Shown piece after piece: positions 1-8,210 of a stretch of 64,000 bases of DNA. Position 1 is the first letter of the stretch. Every line of letters begins with the position of its first letter. Source of the stretch: UBA7672 sp963738625 (GTDB lineage: Bacteria > Pseudomonadota > Alphaproteobacteria > Caulobacterales > Hyphomonadaceae). Below the pieces are notes generated by a model. It did no database searches and had not been told where the DNA came from. It worked only from the letters and a program-made list of their open reading frames with translations. Location of the stretch: assembly GCA_963738625.1 (NCBI GenBank), contig CAVTXH010000003.1, positions 186,001-250,000 of the forward strand, read 5' to 3'. A program made the position numbers and the translations under genes.

Positions 1-2
1 GC

Positions 3-452
3 TTCACCAATTTCGACATCACAGTCGACTTCAACGAGGCCGACGTCTCGAAATCGAAAGTCGCTGCATCAGTGGACCTGAAGTCGATTGAGACCGACTT
101 TGCGAAGACCCGCCCGGCCTCGAACACCACCGACTTCAACGCCGAACTCGGCGGCGAGCGCTTCCTCAACTCCGCGAAGTTCCCGCAGGCGACGTTCACA
201 TCGACCGCGGTTTCCAAGACGGGCGACAAGACCGGCAAGATGACCGGGAACCTCACCTTCTTCGGCGTGACCAAGCCAGTGACGTTCGACGTCACCTATA
301 TCGGCAACCGCAACGACCCCCGCTCGCAGAAGCACAAGATCGGCTTCCAGGCGATCGGCTCGCTCAAGCGCTCCGATTTCGGCATCGCGGTCGGCGGACC
401 TATCGGCGACGAGATCAAGCTCGAGATCAACGCCGAGCTGATCCAGAAGTAA
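3..452 (+). CDS. YceI family protein, 5' end outside the window
   Basis: The frame is open from base 3 and ends with TAA at 450-452, so the N-terminus, including any signal peptide, lies upstream of the window. The readable 149 residues carry the YceI (lipocalin-like) pattern: a DITVDF strand, 'FLNSAKFPQATF', 'GNLTFFGVTKPVTFDVTY' and the ending 'RSDFGIAVGG...GDEIKLEINAEL'. YceI proteins are periplasmic beta-barrels that bind isoprenoid-type lipids. Their exact role is unclear. A GTG at 72 could be read as a start, but the family pattern continues upstream of it. It is the first of three YceI genes in a row and is followed at once by a terminator. Confidence 0.9.
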   Translation, partial: FTNFDITVDFNEADVSKSKVAASVDLKSIETDFAKTRPASNTTDFNAELGGERFLNSAKFPQATFTSTAVSKTGDKTGKMTGNLTFFGVTKPVTFDVTYIGNRNDPRSQKHKIGFQAIGSLKRSDFGIAVGGPIGDEIKLEINAELIQK

Positions 453-477
453 GCCCCATCCCTAGTAGGGCCATGGA

Positions 478-508
478 ATCCCGGGCGATGCTTCGCCTGG
501 GATTTTTT
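478..508 (+). terminator. Rho-independent terminator after the first yceI
   Basis: An 11-bp stem (ATCCCGGGCGA pairing with TCGCCTGGGAT, one G-U) closes a 4-nt loop and runs into six T residues. It lies 26 bp after the stop of the first YceI gene and separates it from the second. Confidence 0.85.
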
Positions 509-570
509 GTGCGCTAGACTCTCCCCATATCTACCCAGTCAGCATCTGCAGAGTCAGACCGGAGTGTCCC

Positions 571-1185
571 ATGCGTGTTGCCGCCGCCGCTGCGCTTCTC
601 TTGCTCACGTCCTGCTCGATCACCGGAAAACAAACGACACAGGCGCTGCAGAGCCTGCCCTCGGGCGCGTATCAGCTCGAGAAGCCGCATGCCTCCCTGT
701 TGTTCCGCGTGAAGCATATGGGGCTTTCCTACTATACGGCGCGGATGACCGATTTCGACGCCACGCTGGACTTCGACCCGAAGAACCCCGTCGCGAGCCA
801 TGTGAAGGCGATCATCAATCCGCTTTCGGTCCGCGCCGAACATCCAACCGACAAGGACTGGGACCGCCGCATCGGCGAGGACTTCTTCGAGGCCAAGGAA
901 TTCCCCCAGATCGTCTTCGACTCGAAGAAAGTGGAAGTGACGGGCGAGTTCACCGGCAAGGTGACGGGCGACCTCACCTTCATGGGCGTCACCGAGCCTG
1001 TGACGCTGGATGTGACCTTCAACGGCTCCGCCCCCGCCGCCGCTCTATACCAGGGCCGCGATGCGGTGGGCTTCTCGGCCAGGGGCACGCTCGACCGCAC
1101 CGACTTCGGCCTCACGCGCTATGGCGCGATCGTCGCCGGCGAGGTGGAGATCGTGATCGAGGCGGAGTTCACGCGCAGGGGCTAG
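571..1185 (+). CDS. YceI family lipoprotein
   Basis: 204 residues. The N-terminus is a short lipoprotein signal ending in a lipobox (LLTSC, Cys at about residue 15), so the protein is probably lipid-anchored in the periplasm. The remainder is a YceI domain: 'YQLEKPHASLLFRVKHMG', 'DLTFMGVTEPVTLDVTFNG' and 'LDRTDFGLTRYGAIVAGEVEI'. YceI proteins bind polyisoprenoid-like ligands; here this is inference from the family. The start ATG at 571 is chosen because the signal peptide begins there. A gap of 62 bp separates it from the cytochrome b561-YceI gene on the same strand, so the two may be co-transcribed. Confidence 0.9.
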   Translation: MRVAAAAALLLLTSCSITGKQTTQALQSLPSGAYQLEKPHASLLFRVKHMGLSYYTARMTDFDATLDFDPKNPVASHVKAIINPLSVRAEHPTDKDWDRRIGEDFFEAKEFPQIVFDSKKVEVTGEFTGKVTGDLTFMGVTEPVTLDVTFNGSAPAAALYQGRDAVGFSARGTLDRTDFGLTRYGAIVAGEVEIVIEAEFTRRG

Positions 1186-1247
1186 AACAGCCCTTCAACG
1201 ACCCGCGCCCCGTGTGGCATGGTCTGGCCGCAAAAGAGGACCGCCGC

Positions 1248-2492
1248 ATGACCGATCTCGCCCAACAACAGCGCTACACCTCGGTCGCCATAGCGTTGCA
1301 CTGGGCCATCGCCCTGCTGATCGCCGGGATGATCGCGTTCGGCTGGATCCTCGAGGACATGGCGGGCGGGCCGGGCAGCCCGAAAGTGTCGCTGATCCAG
1401 GTGCACAAGTCGGTCGGCATCTCCATCCTGCTGCTGTCGGTGGCCCGCATCGTGTGGCGGCTGATGAACCCGCCCCCGCCTGAGCCGCCCATGCCGCAAT
1501 GGCAGAAGCTGCTCGCCACGTCTGTGCATATCCTGCTCTACGTGCTCATGATCGCCATGCCGCTGAGCGGCTGGATCATGGCCTCGGCCTCGACCGCCCA
1601 TGACACCCGCTTCTTCGGCACGCTCGAAGTCAGCCTTCCGGGGTTCGCGGGCATGGATGCGGAAGCCCGCAAGCCGATCGAGGAAGGCTTCCACAGTGTT
1701 CACGGCAACCTAGCCTGGGTGATCATCGCCATGCTTGCTCTCCACATCGCCGGCGCAGTCAAACACCAGTTCATCGACAAGGACGGCCTTCTCGCGCGCA
1801 TGGCGCCGGGCCTGTTCGGACGCACGGCGGGGCCGCCGGCGGGCGGCAAAGGCGCGTTGTGGGCGTTCGGCGGGGCGGTTGTCGTGTTCGCAGCGGTCGC
1901 CGGGGCTTCTCTTCTCTCTGCAGGAGCGCCCGCAACCGCATCGCTTATGGGCGAGCCCCAACTTGTGAAGAACTCTCCCGCCGGCAACTGGGCGGTCGAC
2001 GCCGCGCAGAGCTCCATCAAGTTCAAGGGCGGCTATATGGGCCGCCCCTTCGAGGGCCGCTTCGGCAAATGGGACGCCGCGATCCAGTTCGATCCGGCAA
2101 AACCCGCGGATGCGCGCATCCGCGTGGCGATCCCCACCGCCAGCGCCGATGCGGGAGATCCGTATTTCAACGAGAACATCACGCAAGGCGACTGGTTCGA
2201 CGCGCAGAAGCACCCCGAGGCCGTGTTCGAGGTGACCCAGGGCGTCGAGAAGAAGAGCGAGACCCAGTATGAGGCCGCCGGCGTGCTGACGCTGAAGGGC
2301 CAGGCCTACCCGGTGCGGCTGCCCTTCACGCTCAATATCAGCGGGGCCACGGCCAAAATGCATGGCGAAGTCACGCTGAAGCGCCTCGATCTCGGCGTCG
2401 GCCGCGACACGCTGGCCGAAGCGAAGGGCGATGAGGAGTGGGTGCAGGACGATGTGGCGGTGGTGATCGACGTCGTCGCGACTCGCCAGTGA
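1248..2492 (+). CDS. Cytochrome b561 - YceI fusion protein
   Basis: 414 residues. Residues 1 to about 180 form a four-helix cytochrome b561 domain. Conserved histidines occur in 'IALHWAIALL', 'IQVHKSVGI', 'TSVHILLYVLMIAMPLSGW' and 'HGNLAWVIIAMLALHIAG', as expected for two b-type haems in the inner membrane. A linker and a further hydrophobic stretch (about 205-225) lead into a periplasmic YceI domain (about 245-414; 'NWAVDAAQSSIKFKG' to 'VAVVIDVVATR'). Isolated cytochrome b561 and YceI genes often sit side by side, and fusions are known. The fusion suggests a redox or quinone-linked job for the YceI partner. The frame is open far upstream, but that part overlaps the previous yceI in another frame; ATG 1248 begins the b561 homology. 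Confidence 0.9.
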   Translation: MTDLAQQQRYTSVAIALHWAIALLIAGMIAFGWILEDMAGGPGSPKVSLIQVHKSVGISILLLSVARIVWRLMNPPPPEPPMPQWQKLLATSVHILLYVLMIAMPLSGWIMASASTAHDTRFFGTLEVSLPGFAGMDAEARKPIEEGFHSVHGNLAWVIIAMLALHIAGAVKHQFIDKDGLLARMAPGLFGRTAGPPAGGKGALWAFGGAVVVFAAVAGASLLSAGAPATASLMGEPQLVKNSPAGNWAVDAAQSSIKFKGGYMGRPFEGRFGKWDAAIQFDPAKPADARIRVAIPTASADAGDPYFNENITQGDWFDAQKHPEAVFEVTQGVEKKSETQYEAAGVLTLKGQAYPVRLPFTLNISGATAKMHGEVTLKRLDLGVGRDTLAEAKGDEEWVQDDVAVVIDVVATRQ

Positions 2493-2771
2493 GCCGCGCG
2501 TGAGTCACCGGGCCCGCCCTCGCGCCGTCGATTCACGCGAACTCAAGAGACGCTTCGCGAGTCGGATTCGAGTCGAAATCGCGCGCGCCCGAGGTCGCTC
2601 ACTGCTCAAAAAGTGTGACTCAGAGGTCACAGCGCGATCACGAAATGCAGCCTCGCGACTCGACCCTCGAAGCGCGCGCTGGGCGCCTCGCGAGCCTCGA
2701 TGAGGACCTTCGCGGGCGCCGCATTCGGACCTTGCGAGGACCGGCAAGAGCATGAACTCCGATTCAGAATC
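2480..2771. promoter_or_regulatory. Dense cluster of GANTC (CcrM methylation) sites
   Basis: Ten GANTC pentamers start at 2480, 2502, 2530, 2559, 2565, 2570, 2617, 2657, 2761 and 2767. About one is expected in a stretch this long. The 258 bp between the b561-YceI gene and the Sua5 gene hold no convincing coding sequence. In Alphaproteobacteria CcrM methylates GANTC and the methylation state controls some promoters, so this may be a cell-cycle-sensitive promoter region. That role is inference. Confidence 0.5.
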
Positions 2772-3729
2772 CGCTCCCCGGGCGCCGGCGCCGGTCATCG
2801 GCGTGAGTGAGGCCGATCTCGACCGCGCGGCCTCCGTGATCCTCTCCGGAGGGCTCGTCGCGATGCCCACCGAGACCGTCTACGGGCTCGCAGCGGACGC
2901 CACCAACGGGGTCGCGGTGGCGAAGATCTTCACAGCCAAGGGACGCCCCTCCTTCAACCCGCTCATCTGCCACGTCAGCGGCCTCGCGATGGCCGAAGAG
3001 CTCGCCGAATTCTCTCCCCTCGCGCGCCGTCTCGCAGAGACCTTCTGGCCCGGACCTCTCACGCTCGTCCTGCCGCGCAGAGCGACATGCCCGGTCGCCG
3101 ATCTCGCCACTGCGGGGCTTCCGTCGATCGCGCTGCGATCGCCAAAACACGTTGCGGCGCTGGGACTTATTGCACGGGTCGGCCGTCCGCTTGCGGCGCC
3201 CTCCGCCAATCCGTCGGAGAGCCTCTCGCCCACGACGGCGCAGCACGTTGCCCATAATCTCGCATCGAAAATCGATCTCATTCTCGACGGCGGCCCGTGC
3301 ATTGCGGGGCTCGAGTCGACGATCATCGCACCGGGAAAGTCCGGGGCCGTGATGCTCCGGCCGGGCGCTCTCGCGCGCGCCGAAATCGAACAACTCACAG
3401 GTCCGCTCACTCCTCCGGAGGCGGCCTCGGGGGTCCTCGCGCCGGGCATGATGAGGCGCCACTACGCACCCCGCGCACGACTCCAACTCAACGCCCTCGA
3501 TGTGACTCCGGGGGAGGCCTTCCTCGGCTTCGGGGCGCCTCCGAAGGGTGTTTCACCTTCTCTCAACCTTTCGATTCGCGGCGACCTCGAAGAGGCCGCG
3601 GCGAATCTCTTCGCGATGCTGCGCACGCTCGATCAGAGTCACTCGATGATCGCCGTGGCGCCGATTCCAGGCGCCGGACTCGGAGAGGGAATCAACGATC
3701 GCCTCAAACGAGCAGGTGCACTCGCCTAG
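2752..3729 (+). CDS. Threonylcarbamoyl-AMP synthase (Sua5/YwlC type)
   Basis: 325 residues. The N-terminal YrdC/TsaC domain (about 20-210) shows the signatures 'MPTETVYGLAADA', 'KGRPSFNPLICHV', 'FWPGPLTLVL' and 'AAPSANPSESLSPTTAQHV'. It makes threonylcarbamoyl-AMP from Thr, bicarbonate and ATP for the t6A37 modification of ANN-decoding tRNAs. The C-terminal part ('LAPGMMRRHYAPRARL' onward) is the extra Sua5 domain, so this is the long form rather than short TsaC. The start lies after a region full of GANTC sites; eleven more fall between 3313 and 3760, in the 3' part of the gene and just beyond. No partner tsa genes are adjacent. Confidence 0.92.
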   Translation: MNSDSESAPRAPAPVIGVSEADLDRAASVILSGGLVAMPTETVYGLAADATNGVAVAKIFTAKGRPSFNPLICHVSGLAMAEELAEFSPLARRLAETFWPGPLTLVLPRRATCPVADLATAGLPSIALRSPKHVAALGLIARVGRPLAAPSANPSESLSPTTAQHVAHNLASKIDLILDGGPCIAGLESTIIAPGKSGAVMLRPGALARAEIEQLTGPLTPPEAASGVLAPGMMRRHYAPRARLQLNALDVTPGEAFLGFGAPPKGVSPSLNLSIRGDLEEAAANLFAMLRTLDQSHSMIAVAPIPGAGLGEGINDRLKRAGALA

Positions 3730-3845
3730 CAAGATAGTGTATGAGGAGATTCGTTGAGTCGTTCTCGCAACGAGGCGCTCAACGAAAAATGGATGAGGAG
3801 CTCCTAGCGGGCGACCATCCGATGGGACCATCAAGGAGACTTAGA

Positions 3846-3920
3846 ATGGCCACTGCCAAAAAGAAAAAGCCGGCGAAAGCTGCTGCGAAGAAGACCGCGA
3901 AAAAAGCGAAGAAGAAGTAG
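3846..3920 (+). CDS. 24-residue lysine/alanine-rich basic peptide
   Basis: A 24-codon ORF encodes MATAKKKKPAKAAAK followed by more KK/A repeats. Thirteen of the 24 residues are lysine. A near-ideal ribosome-binding site (AAGGAG at 3833-3838) precedes the ATG at 3846 with about 7 nt of spacing. A strong terminator lies 120 bp downstream, so the ORF looks like a complete transcription unit. The composition resembles the tails of histone H1-like or HU-like DNA-binding proteins; a nucleic-acid-binding role is a guess. An inverted repeat (TTCGTTGAG ... CTCAACGAA) sits in the leader near 3751-3780. Confidence 0.6.
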   Translation: MATAKKKKPAKAAAKKTAKKAKKK

Positions 3921-4391
3921 CCCTTCTTCTTTTCTCTTCGCATTCGGCAGCCAGTCCTTGGCTAGAGCCGGGTAGCGGACAGGGCGGCTCGTTCGCCCGC
4001 GCCCCGGACGCCGAATTCCCAGAGACTAGAGTTGAATTCCTCACGCCCAACCGGTCCTCCGGTTGGGCGTGAACTCTTTTGGGGCTCTCGAAAACCCGAC
4101 TACGGACCGTCAGCGCGCCCGCGAGGTCCACCCCGGCTGCGCTGAGGAAGCGCTCGACGCCCCTCGCGCCCCGCCATTACCGTACCGTCATAGTAATCGA
4201 GCTCTGACAGAGTGTCGGCCAGCAGCAAAACAGGTCGCCGCGCGCGCAATGTGCAGATGACACTCGGCTTTCGCTAGAATTCGCAGCGCCCCGCATGCTT
4301 TCCCTCATCGATTTGGAATTGTGGAGGCCTTGCCGCCCCGCTAGGCTTAACTGGCCGCGTGAGACGGCGTGTGGTGTCGGGGACTTCAAAC
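3921..4391. other. Gene-free stretch with terminator
   Basis: Some 470 bp lie between the lysine-rich ORF and the SPFH-like gene. Apart from the terminator at 4041-4080 I see no convincing gene, tRNA or known RNA motif. The second half (4081-4391) would hold the promoter for the next gene, but no clear -35/-10 pair stands out. Confidence 0.5.
4041..4080 (+). terminator. Strong Rho-independent terminator
   Basis: A perfect 14-bp stem (TCACGCCCAACCGG / CCGGTTGGGCGTGA) with a TCCT loop is followed by ACTCTTTT. It lies downstream of the lysine-rich mini-gene and upstream of the next + strand gene. Confidence 0.9.
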
Positions 4392-5420
4392 ATGGCTGAG
4401 ATAGCTGCGGTCATTATCGCCATTCTTCTGGGCGGCCTGCTGATCTTCCTGATCTACAGGGCGGCGCGGACCTATGACGCCGGCGCGCACGCCACCTTCA
4501 TCACCACCAAGGGCGGAGACTTCTATGGCGCCCTGCGCGCGCCGGTCACGTTGTGGGACCCCTCGATCAAGGTCCTGCGCGACCGCCACGCCCCCGACAT
4601 CACCATCATGACCACCGGCGCCGATGGCGGGCAGTACTTCGAGAAGACCCTGGTCAACCGCCGTACCGGCGAGATCTCGCTGCGCGTCCATACCTGCGCG
4701 CCCCGCCCGTTCGTGGCCCGCACCTCGGACAAACGGCAGCTTCTCATAAAGGCGAAGGTCTCCTTCCAGCTCGACATCGACCGCATCCAGATCCCCTCGC
4801 AGATGGAGGCTTTCGGAGCGACGCTCGGCGCCCGCATCGAGAACTTGTTCGAGAACGCCATCGGCGAGCTGGAGGACCAGGACGTCTTCTCCCGCCAGCG
4901 CGAAATCGAAAGCGGCGTCCTGCGCCAGCTGCTGGAGATGGAAGCCCAGGCCGACCCCAACGCCGCCACGGGCATGCCGCTGGGCATCAAGATCTACGAG
5001 GCGATGTTCTCCTACGAGCCCTTCGCCAAGGAACTCAACAAGGACCCCGCCAACGGCCCGATGGCCTACGACAACGAGCATCTCGACGACCTGGTCGACA
5101 TGCTCGAGAAGGCCAACCCGCAGACGGTGGAGACCCTGCTGCGCATGCTGGAGCTGCAGACCCGCCAGAACATCGTCTCGATGCTGTGCAAGTCCGGCGG
5201 CCTCGTCGCCTTCACGGCCAGCGAGCTTGGCCTGTCCGACCGCACGGTCGACCGCGCCAGCAATGGCATGAACATCATGAAGCCCCCGGCCTATCCCGCC
5301 GCGGTCGCCACGAACGGCGCCGGGGATGTGGTTCCGGCCGCCGCAGCTCCGGTCAGCCCGGCGCAGGCCTATTACGGTCTGGGCGCTCCCAAGGGCGAGC
5401 AGCCGCCGAAGGGCAACTGA
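4392..5420 (+). CDS. Membrane-anchored SPFH/band 7-like protein
   Basis: 342 residues from ATG 4392; an in-frame start at 4359 is also possible. One N-terminal membrane helix (about 2-24, 'AAVIIAILLGGLLIFLIYRAAR') is followed by a region resembling SPFH/stomatin domains. It has 'ATFITTKGGDFYG' near the start, 'TSDKRQLLIKAKVSFQLDI' in the middle, and 'EDQDVFSRQREIESGVLRQLLEM' then 'MPLGIKIYEAMFSYEPF' at the position of the coiled stalk. SPFH proteins scaffold membrane microdomains and bind proteases. The C-terminal 50 residues are rich in Ala and Pro. Its stop abuts that of the convergent FAD oxidase gene with no gap. The SPFH assignment is by pattern only. Confidence 0.65.
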   Translation: MAEIAAVIIAILLGGLLIFLIYRAARTYDAGAHATFITTKGGDFYGALRAPVTLWDPSIKVLRDRHAPDITIMTTGADGGQYFEKTLVNRRTGEISLRVHTCAPRPFVARTSDKRQLLIKAKVSFQLDIDRIQIPSQMEAFGATLGARIENLFENAIGELEDQDVFSRQREIESGVLRQLLEMEAQADPNAATGMPLGIKIYEAMFSYEPFAKELNKDPANGPMAYDNEHLDDLVDMLEKANPQTVETLLRMLELQTRQNIVSMLCKSGGLVAFTASELGLSDRTVDRASNGMNIMKPPAYPAAVATNGAGDVVPAAAAPVSPAQAYYGLGAPKGEQPPKGN

Positions 5421-6845
5421 TTACAGCACTCTTCCCGGGTTCATCCGGTTCTGAGGGTCGAGCGCCTTTTTCACGGCGCGCATCATCTCCATCTCGACCG
5501 CTGACTTGCGGGTGGCGAGTTCGTCCCGTTTCAGCTTGCCGATGCCGTGTTCGGCCGAGATCGAGCCGTTGAGGCGCCAGATCAGGTCGTGCACGGCGTG
5601 GGAGATCTTCAGCCCCTCGCCCTCGAGGAACCTTTCCGTGTCCGAGCCCTGCGGCGGGGTGATGTTGTAGTGGATGTTGCCGTCGCCGACATGGCCGAAG
5701 GCGATGATGTCGACACCCGGGTTCATCGATTTCACCATGGCGCTGGCCTTCTCGATGAACTCGTGAACGCGGGAGACCGGCACGGAGACGTCGTGCTTGA
5801 GGGCCTTGCCGTGCGCGCGTTCGGCGATCGGTATGCTCTCGCGGATCTTCCACATCGCCGCCTTCTGGGCTTCGGACTCGGCGATGGCCGCATCCTCGAT
5901 GAGGCCGGCCTCCAGCGCCTCGGCCAGCAGGCCCTCCATCATGTCGCGCGCCCCTTCGGGGCGTGGCAGCGACAGCTCGATCAGCACCCGCCACGGCGCC
6001 TGTGACGGGACGGGGTCGCGGATGTCGGGGATGTGCTTCGATACCAGGTCCATGCAGAACCTGGAGACGATCTCGAACCCGGTGACCGCGCCGCCCGAGG
6101 CGGCCTTGGCCCGCGCCAGCAGCTCGACGGCTTGTCCGGGCGAAGCCAGCGTCACCCACGCCGTCTCCTTCACGGCGGGCTTCGGGAACAGTTTCAGGGT
6201 CGCGGCCGTCACCAGCCCCAGCGTGCCCTCCGCCCCGATGAAGAGGTGTTTGAGGTCGTAGCCGGTATTGTCCTTGCGCAGGCCGCGCAGGCCGTTCCAC
6301 ACGCGGCCGTCGGGCAGCACGGCCTCGATGCCCAGCACAAGGTCGCGCATCATGCCATAGCGCAGGACCGCCACACCGCCGGCGTTGGTCGAGATCAGGC
6401 CGCCGATCGTGGCAACGCCTTCCGCCCCCAGCGACAGCGGGAACAAGCGGCCGTTCTCGTCGGCCACCTCCTGCGCGCGGGTGAGGATCACGCCGGCCTC
6501 CAGCGTCATGGCGTCGTTGAGGGTGTCGACCTCGCGCACGCGATTCATGCGCTTTAGCGAGACCAGCACTTCGCCATAGGGGATCGAGCCGTTGACCATG
6601 CCGGAATTGCCGCCCTGCGGGGTGACCGCAAGTCCGTACTCGGCGCACAGCGCGATCGTCCTGGCGGCTTCCTCGGTGGAGGCGGGCTTGACCAGCACCG
6701 GCGTCGAGCCCTGCCAGCGGCCGCGCCAGTCCTGCAGATGGGGCGCGATTTCCTGCTTGTCGGTCGAAACGCCCTTCGGCCCCAGCGCTTCGCTGAGGCG
6801 GGCTATGAATTCCGCTGTCCGGGCCGGGCCCCGATCGTCCGCCAT
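5421..6845 (-). CDS. FAD-linked oxidase (D-2-hydroxyacid dehydrogenase type)
   Basis: 474 residues. The N-terminal FAD_binding_4 domain (about 45-225) has 'VTPQGGNSGMVNGSIP', 'LSLGAEGVATIGGLISTNAGG' and 'DNTGYDLKHLFIGAEGTLG'. The C-terminal FAD-oxidase_C domain ends with 'HGIGKLKRDEL' and 'LDPQNRMNPGRVL'. This matches the family of D-lactate, glycolate (GlcD) and D-2-hydroxyglutarate dehydrogenases, which oxidise a D-2-hydroxyacid to the 2-oxoacid. No GlcE/GlcF subunit genes are nearby, so a single-subunit D-2-hydroxyglutarate or D-lactate enzyme is more likely than glycolate oxidase. The small exported-protein gene ends 4 bp upstream, suggesting co-transcription. Confidence 0.88.
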   Translation of the reverse strand: MADDRGPARTAEFIARLSEALGPKGVSTDKQEIAPHLQDWRGRWQGSTPVLVKPASTEEAARTIALCAEYGLAVTPQGGNSGMVNGSIPYGEVLVSLKRMNRVREVDTLNDAMTLEAGVILTRAQEVADENGRLFPLSLGAEGVATIGGLISTNAGGVAVLRYGMMRDLVLGIEAVLPDGRVWNGLRGLRKDNTGYDLKHLFIGAEGTLGLVTAATLKLFPKPAVKETAWVTLASPGQAVELLARAKAASGGAVTGFEIVSRFCMDLVSKHIPDIRDPVPSQAPWRVLIELSLPRPEGARDMMEGLLAEALEAGLIEDAAIAESEAQKAAMWKIRESIPIAERAHGKALKHDVSVPVSRVHEFIEKASAMVKSMNPGVDIIAFGHVGDGNIHYNITPPQGSDTERFLEGEGLKISHAVHDLIWRLNGSISAEHGIGKLKRDELATRKSAVEMEMMRAVKKALDPQNRMNPGRVL

Positions 6846-6849
6846 GGTT

Positions 6850-7269
6850 CTAGCCTATCAGCTGGCGCTCGCAGGTCTTTACCCCGGTTACCACCTTTGT
6901 GGTTACGAACAGGCTTCCGAAATCGCCCTCGAACCTGAGCCCTGACCTGCTCTGATAGGTCACGAAGCACGAGACCGTCGAATAGTCGTCATCCTCATAG
7001 GAAAAGCAGGCGAGGCCGTCCGGCGACACGACGAGCCTGCCCTTCACAATCCTGCCCGGGGTTTCGTAGAGGGTCGCGCCGCCAGGCTCGATGCATTCGC
7101 GCCAGCTGATGGCGGAGCTGGGCGAATAGCCTTGCATGTCGATGCCGAACAGGGCCGCCTCGACCTCCTTCGGCTTCAACGCGGCGCCCTTGCCCTTCAC
7201 CAGCTGACCGGCGGCCGGTGCGGCGAGGGCGAGCGCCAGGGCGGCTATAGCGAGAACCTTGCGCGGCAT
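6850..7269 (-). CDS. Hypothetical exported protein
   Basis: 139 residues with a Sec signal peptide (about 1-21, 'VLAIAALALALAAPAAGQ'). The mature part has three cysteines after the signal ('WRECIEPGG', 'LACFSYE', 'VSCFVTY') and one near the end ('VKTCERQ'), so disulfide bonds are possible in the periplasm. I recognise no family. It lies 4 bp upstream of the FAD oxidase start and probably heads that operon. Confidence 0.65.
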   Translation of the reverse strand: MPRKVLAIAALALALAAPAAGQLVKGKGAALKPKEVEAALFGIDMQGYSPSSAISWRECIEPGGATLYETPGRIVKGRLVVSPDGLACFSYEDDDYSTVSCFVTYQSRSGLRFEGDFGSLFVTTKVVTGVKTCERQLIG

Positions 7270-7405
7270 TCAACCTCTCCGACCCCCCTCCTACCACGCA
7301 AGGGCAAGCCTCAAAACGCTTCGATCCACATGCAGGGCAGTTGACGGAAAGCCTCCGCGCCGCTCCAAGAAAGGCTTGTTCGAGAGACGACGCCAGGAGG
7401 CGCCC

Positions 7406-8179
7406 ATGGCCTACACTCCCTTCGACCTCAGCGGAAAAGTCGCGCTCGTCACCGGCGGCAACAGGGGCATCGGCTTGGGGTTCGCGGAGGCGCTGACGCA
7501 GGCCGGAGCGGCGGTCGCCATCTGGGGCTCCAACGAGAAGAACAACGCCGAGGCGGTAAAGAAACTCGGCGGCAAGACCAAAGCCTGGACCGTCAACGTC
7601 GCCGACGAAACGCGGGTCGCCGCCGCCATGGCCGATGTCGCGAAGCATTTCGGCCGGATCGACAGCGTCTTCGCCAACGCCGGCATTGGGGGCGGGGCGA
7701 AGTCGTTCGCGGAATTCCCGACCGAGACCTACCGCCGCGTGCTGTCGGTGAACCTTGACGGCGTGTTCTTCACCCTGCGCGAGGCGGCCAAGCACATGAT
7801 CGAGCGCGCCAAGGCCGGCGATCCGGGCGGGTCGCTGGTGGGCGTGGCGTCGCTGGCGGCCATCGAGGGCGCCGCCCGCAACGAGGCCTATGCCGCCACC
7901 AAGGGCGCGGTCGTCTCCATGATCAAGTCGATCGCGGTGGAGCACGCCCGCTATGGCGTCCGCGCCAACTCCATCCTGCCCGGCTGGATCGCGACGGACA
8001 TGACCCAGGGCGCCCAGGATAACCCCGCCTTCGCCGAGAAGGTCATTCCGCGTGTGCCGATGCGGCGGTGGGGGGAGCCCAGGGATTTCGGCGGCGTCGC
8101 CGTCTACCTCACTTCCGACGCCTCGTCCTACCACTCGGGCGACTCGTTCGTGATCGACGGCGGGTATTCGATCTTCTAG
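7406..8179 (+). CDS. Short-chain dehydrogenase/reductase
   Basis: 257 residues, a classical SDR. The NAD(P)-binding motif 'TGGNRGIGLGFAEA' is at about 14-27, 'ANAGIGGG' near 90, the catalytic Tyr and Lys lie in 'AYAATKGAV', and the family ending 'SGDSFVIDGGY' is present. The substrate cannot be told. The ATG at 7406 has an AGGAGG ribosome-binding site at 7395-7400, which decides it over the open frame upstream. A DedA-family gene follows 31 bp later. Confidence 0.9.
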   Translation: MAYTPFDLSGKVALVTGGNRGIGLGFAEALTQAGAAVAIWGSNEKNNAEAVKKLGGKTKAWTVNVADETRVAAAMADVAKHFGRIDSVFANAGIGGGAKSFAEFPTETYRRVLSVNLDGVFFTLREAAKHMIERAKAGDPGGSLVGVASLAAIEGAARNEAYAATKGAVVSMIKSIAVEHARYGVRANSILPGWIATDMTQGAQDNPAFAEKVIPRVPMRRWGEPRDFGGVAVYLTSDASSYHSGDSFVIDGGYSIF

Positions 8180-8210
8180 CCAGTCCGCCAGCCCCGGCGC
8201 GAAGGGAATC

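Noticed and set aside
507..1247. Upstream extension of the cytochrome b561-YceI frame
   Set aside because: It overlaps the YceI lipoprotein gene in another frame and is Arg-rich nonsense; b561 homology begins at 1248.
2500..2703. Small Arg-rich frame starting with GTG in the GANTC cluster
   Set aside because: No ribosome-binding site and no coding look; the frame is better explained as regulatory spacer.
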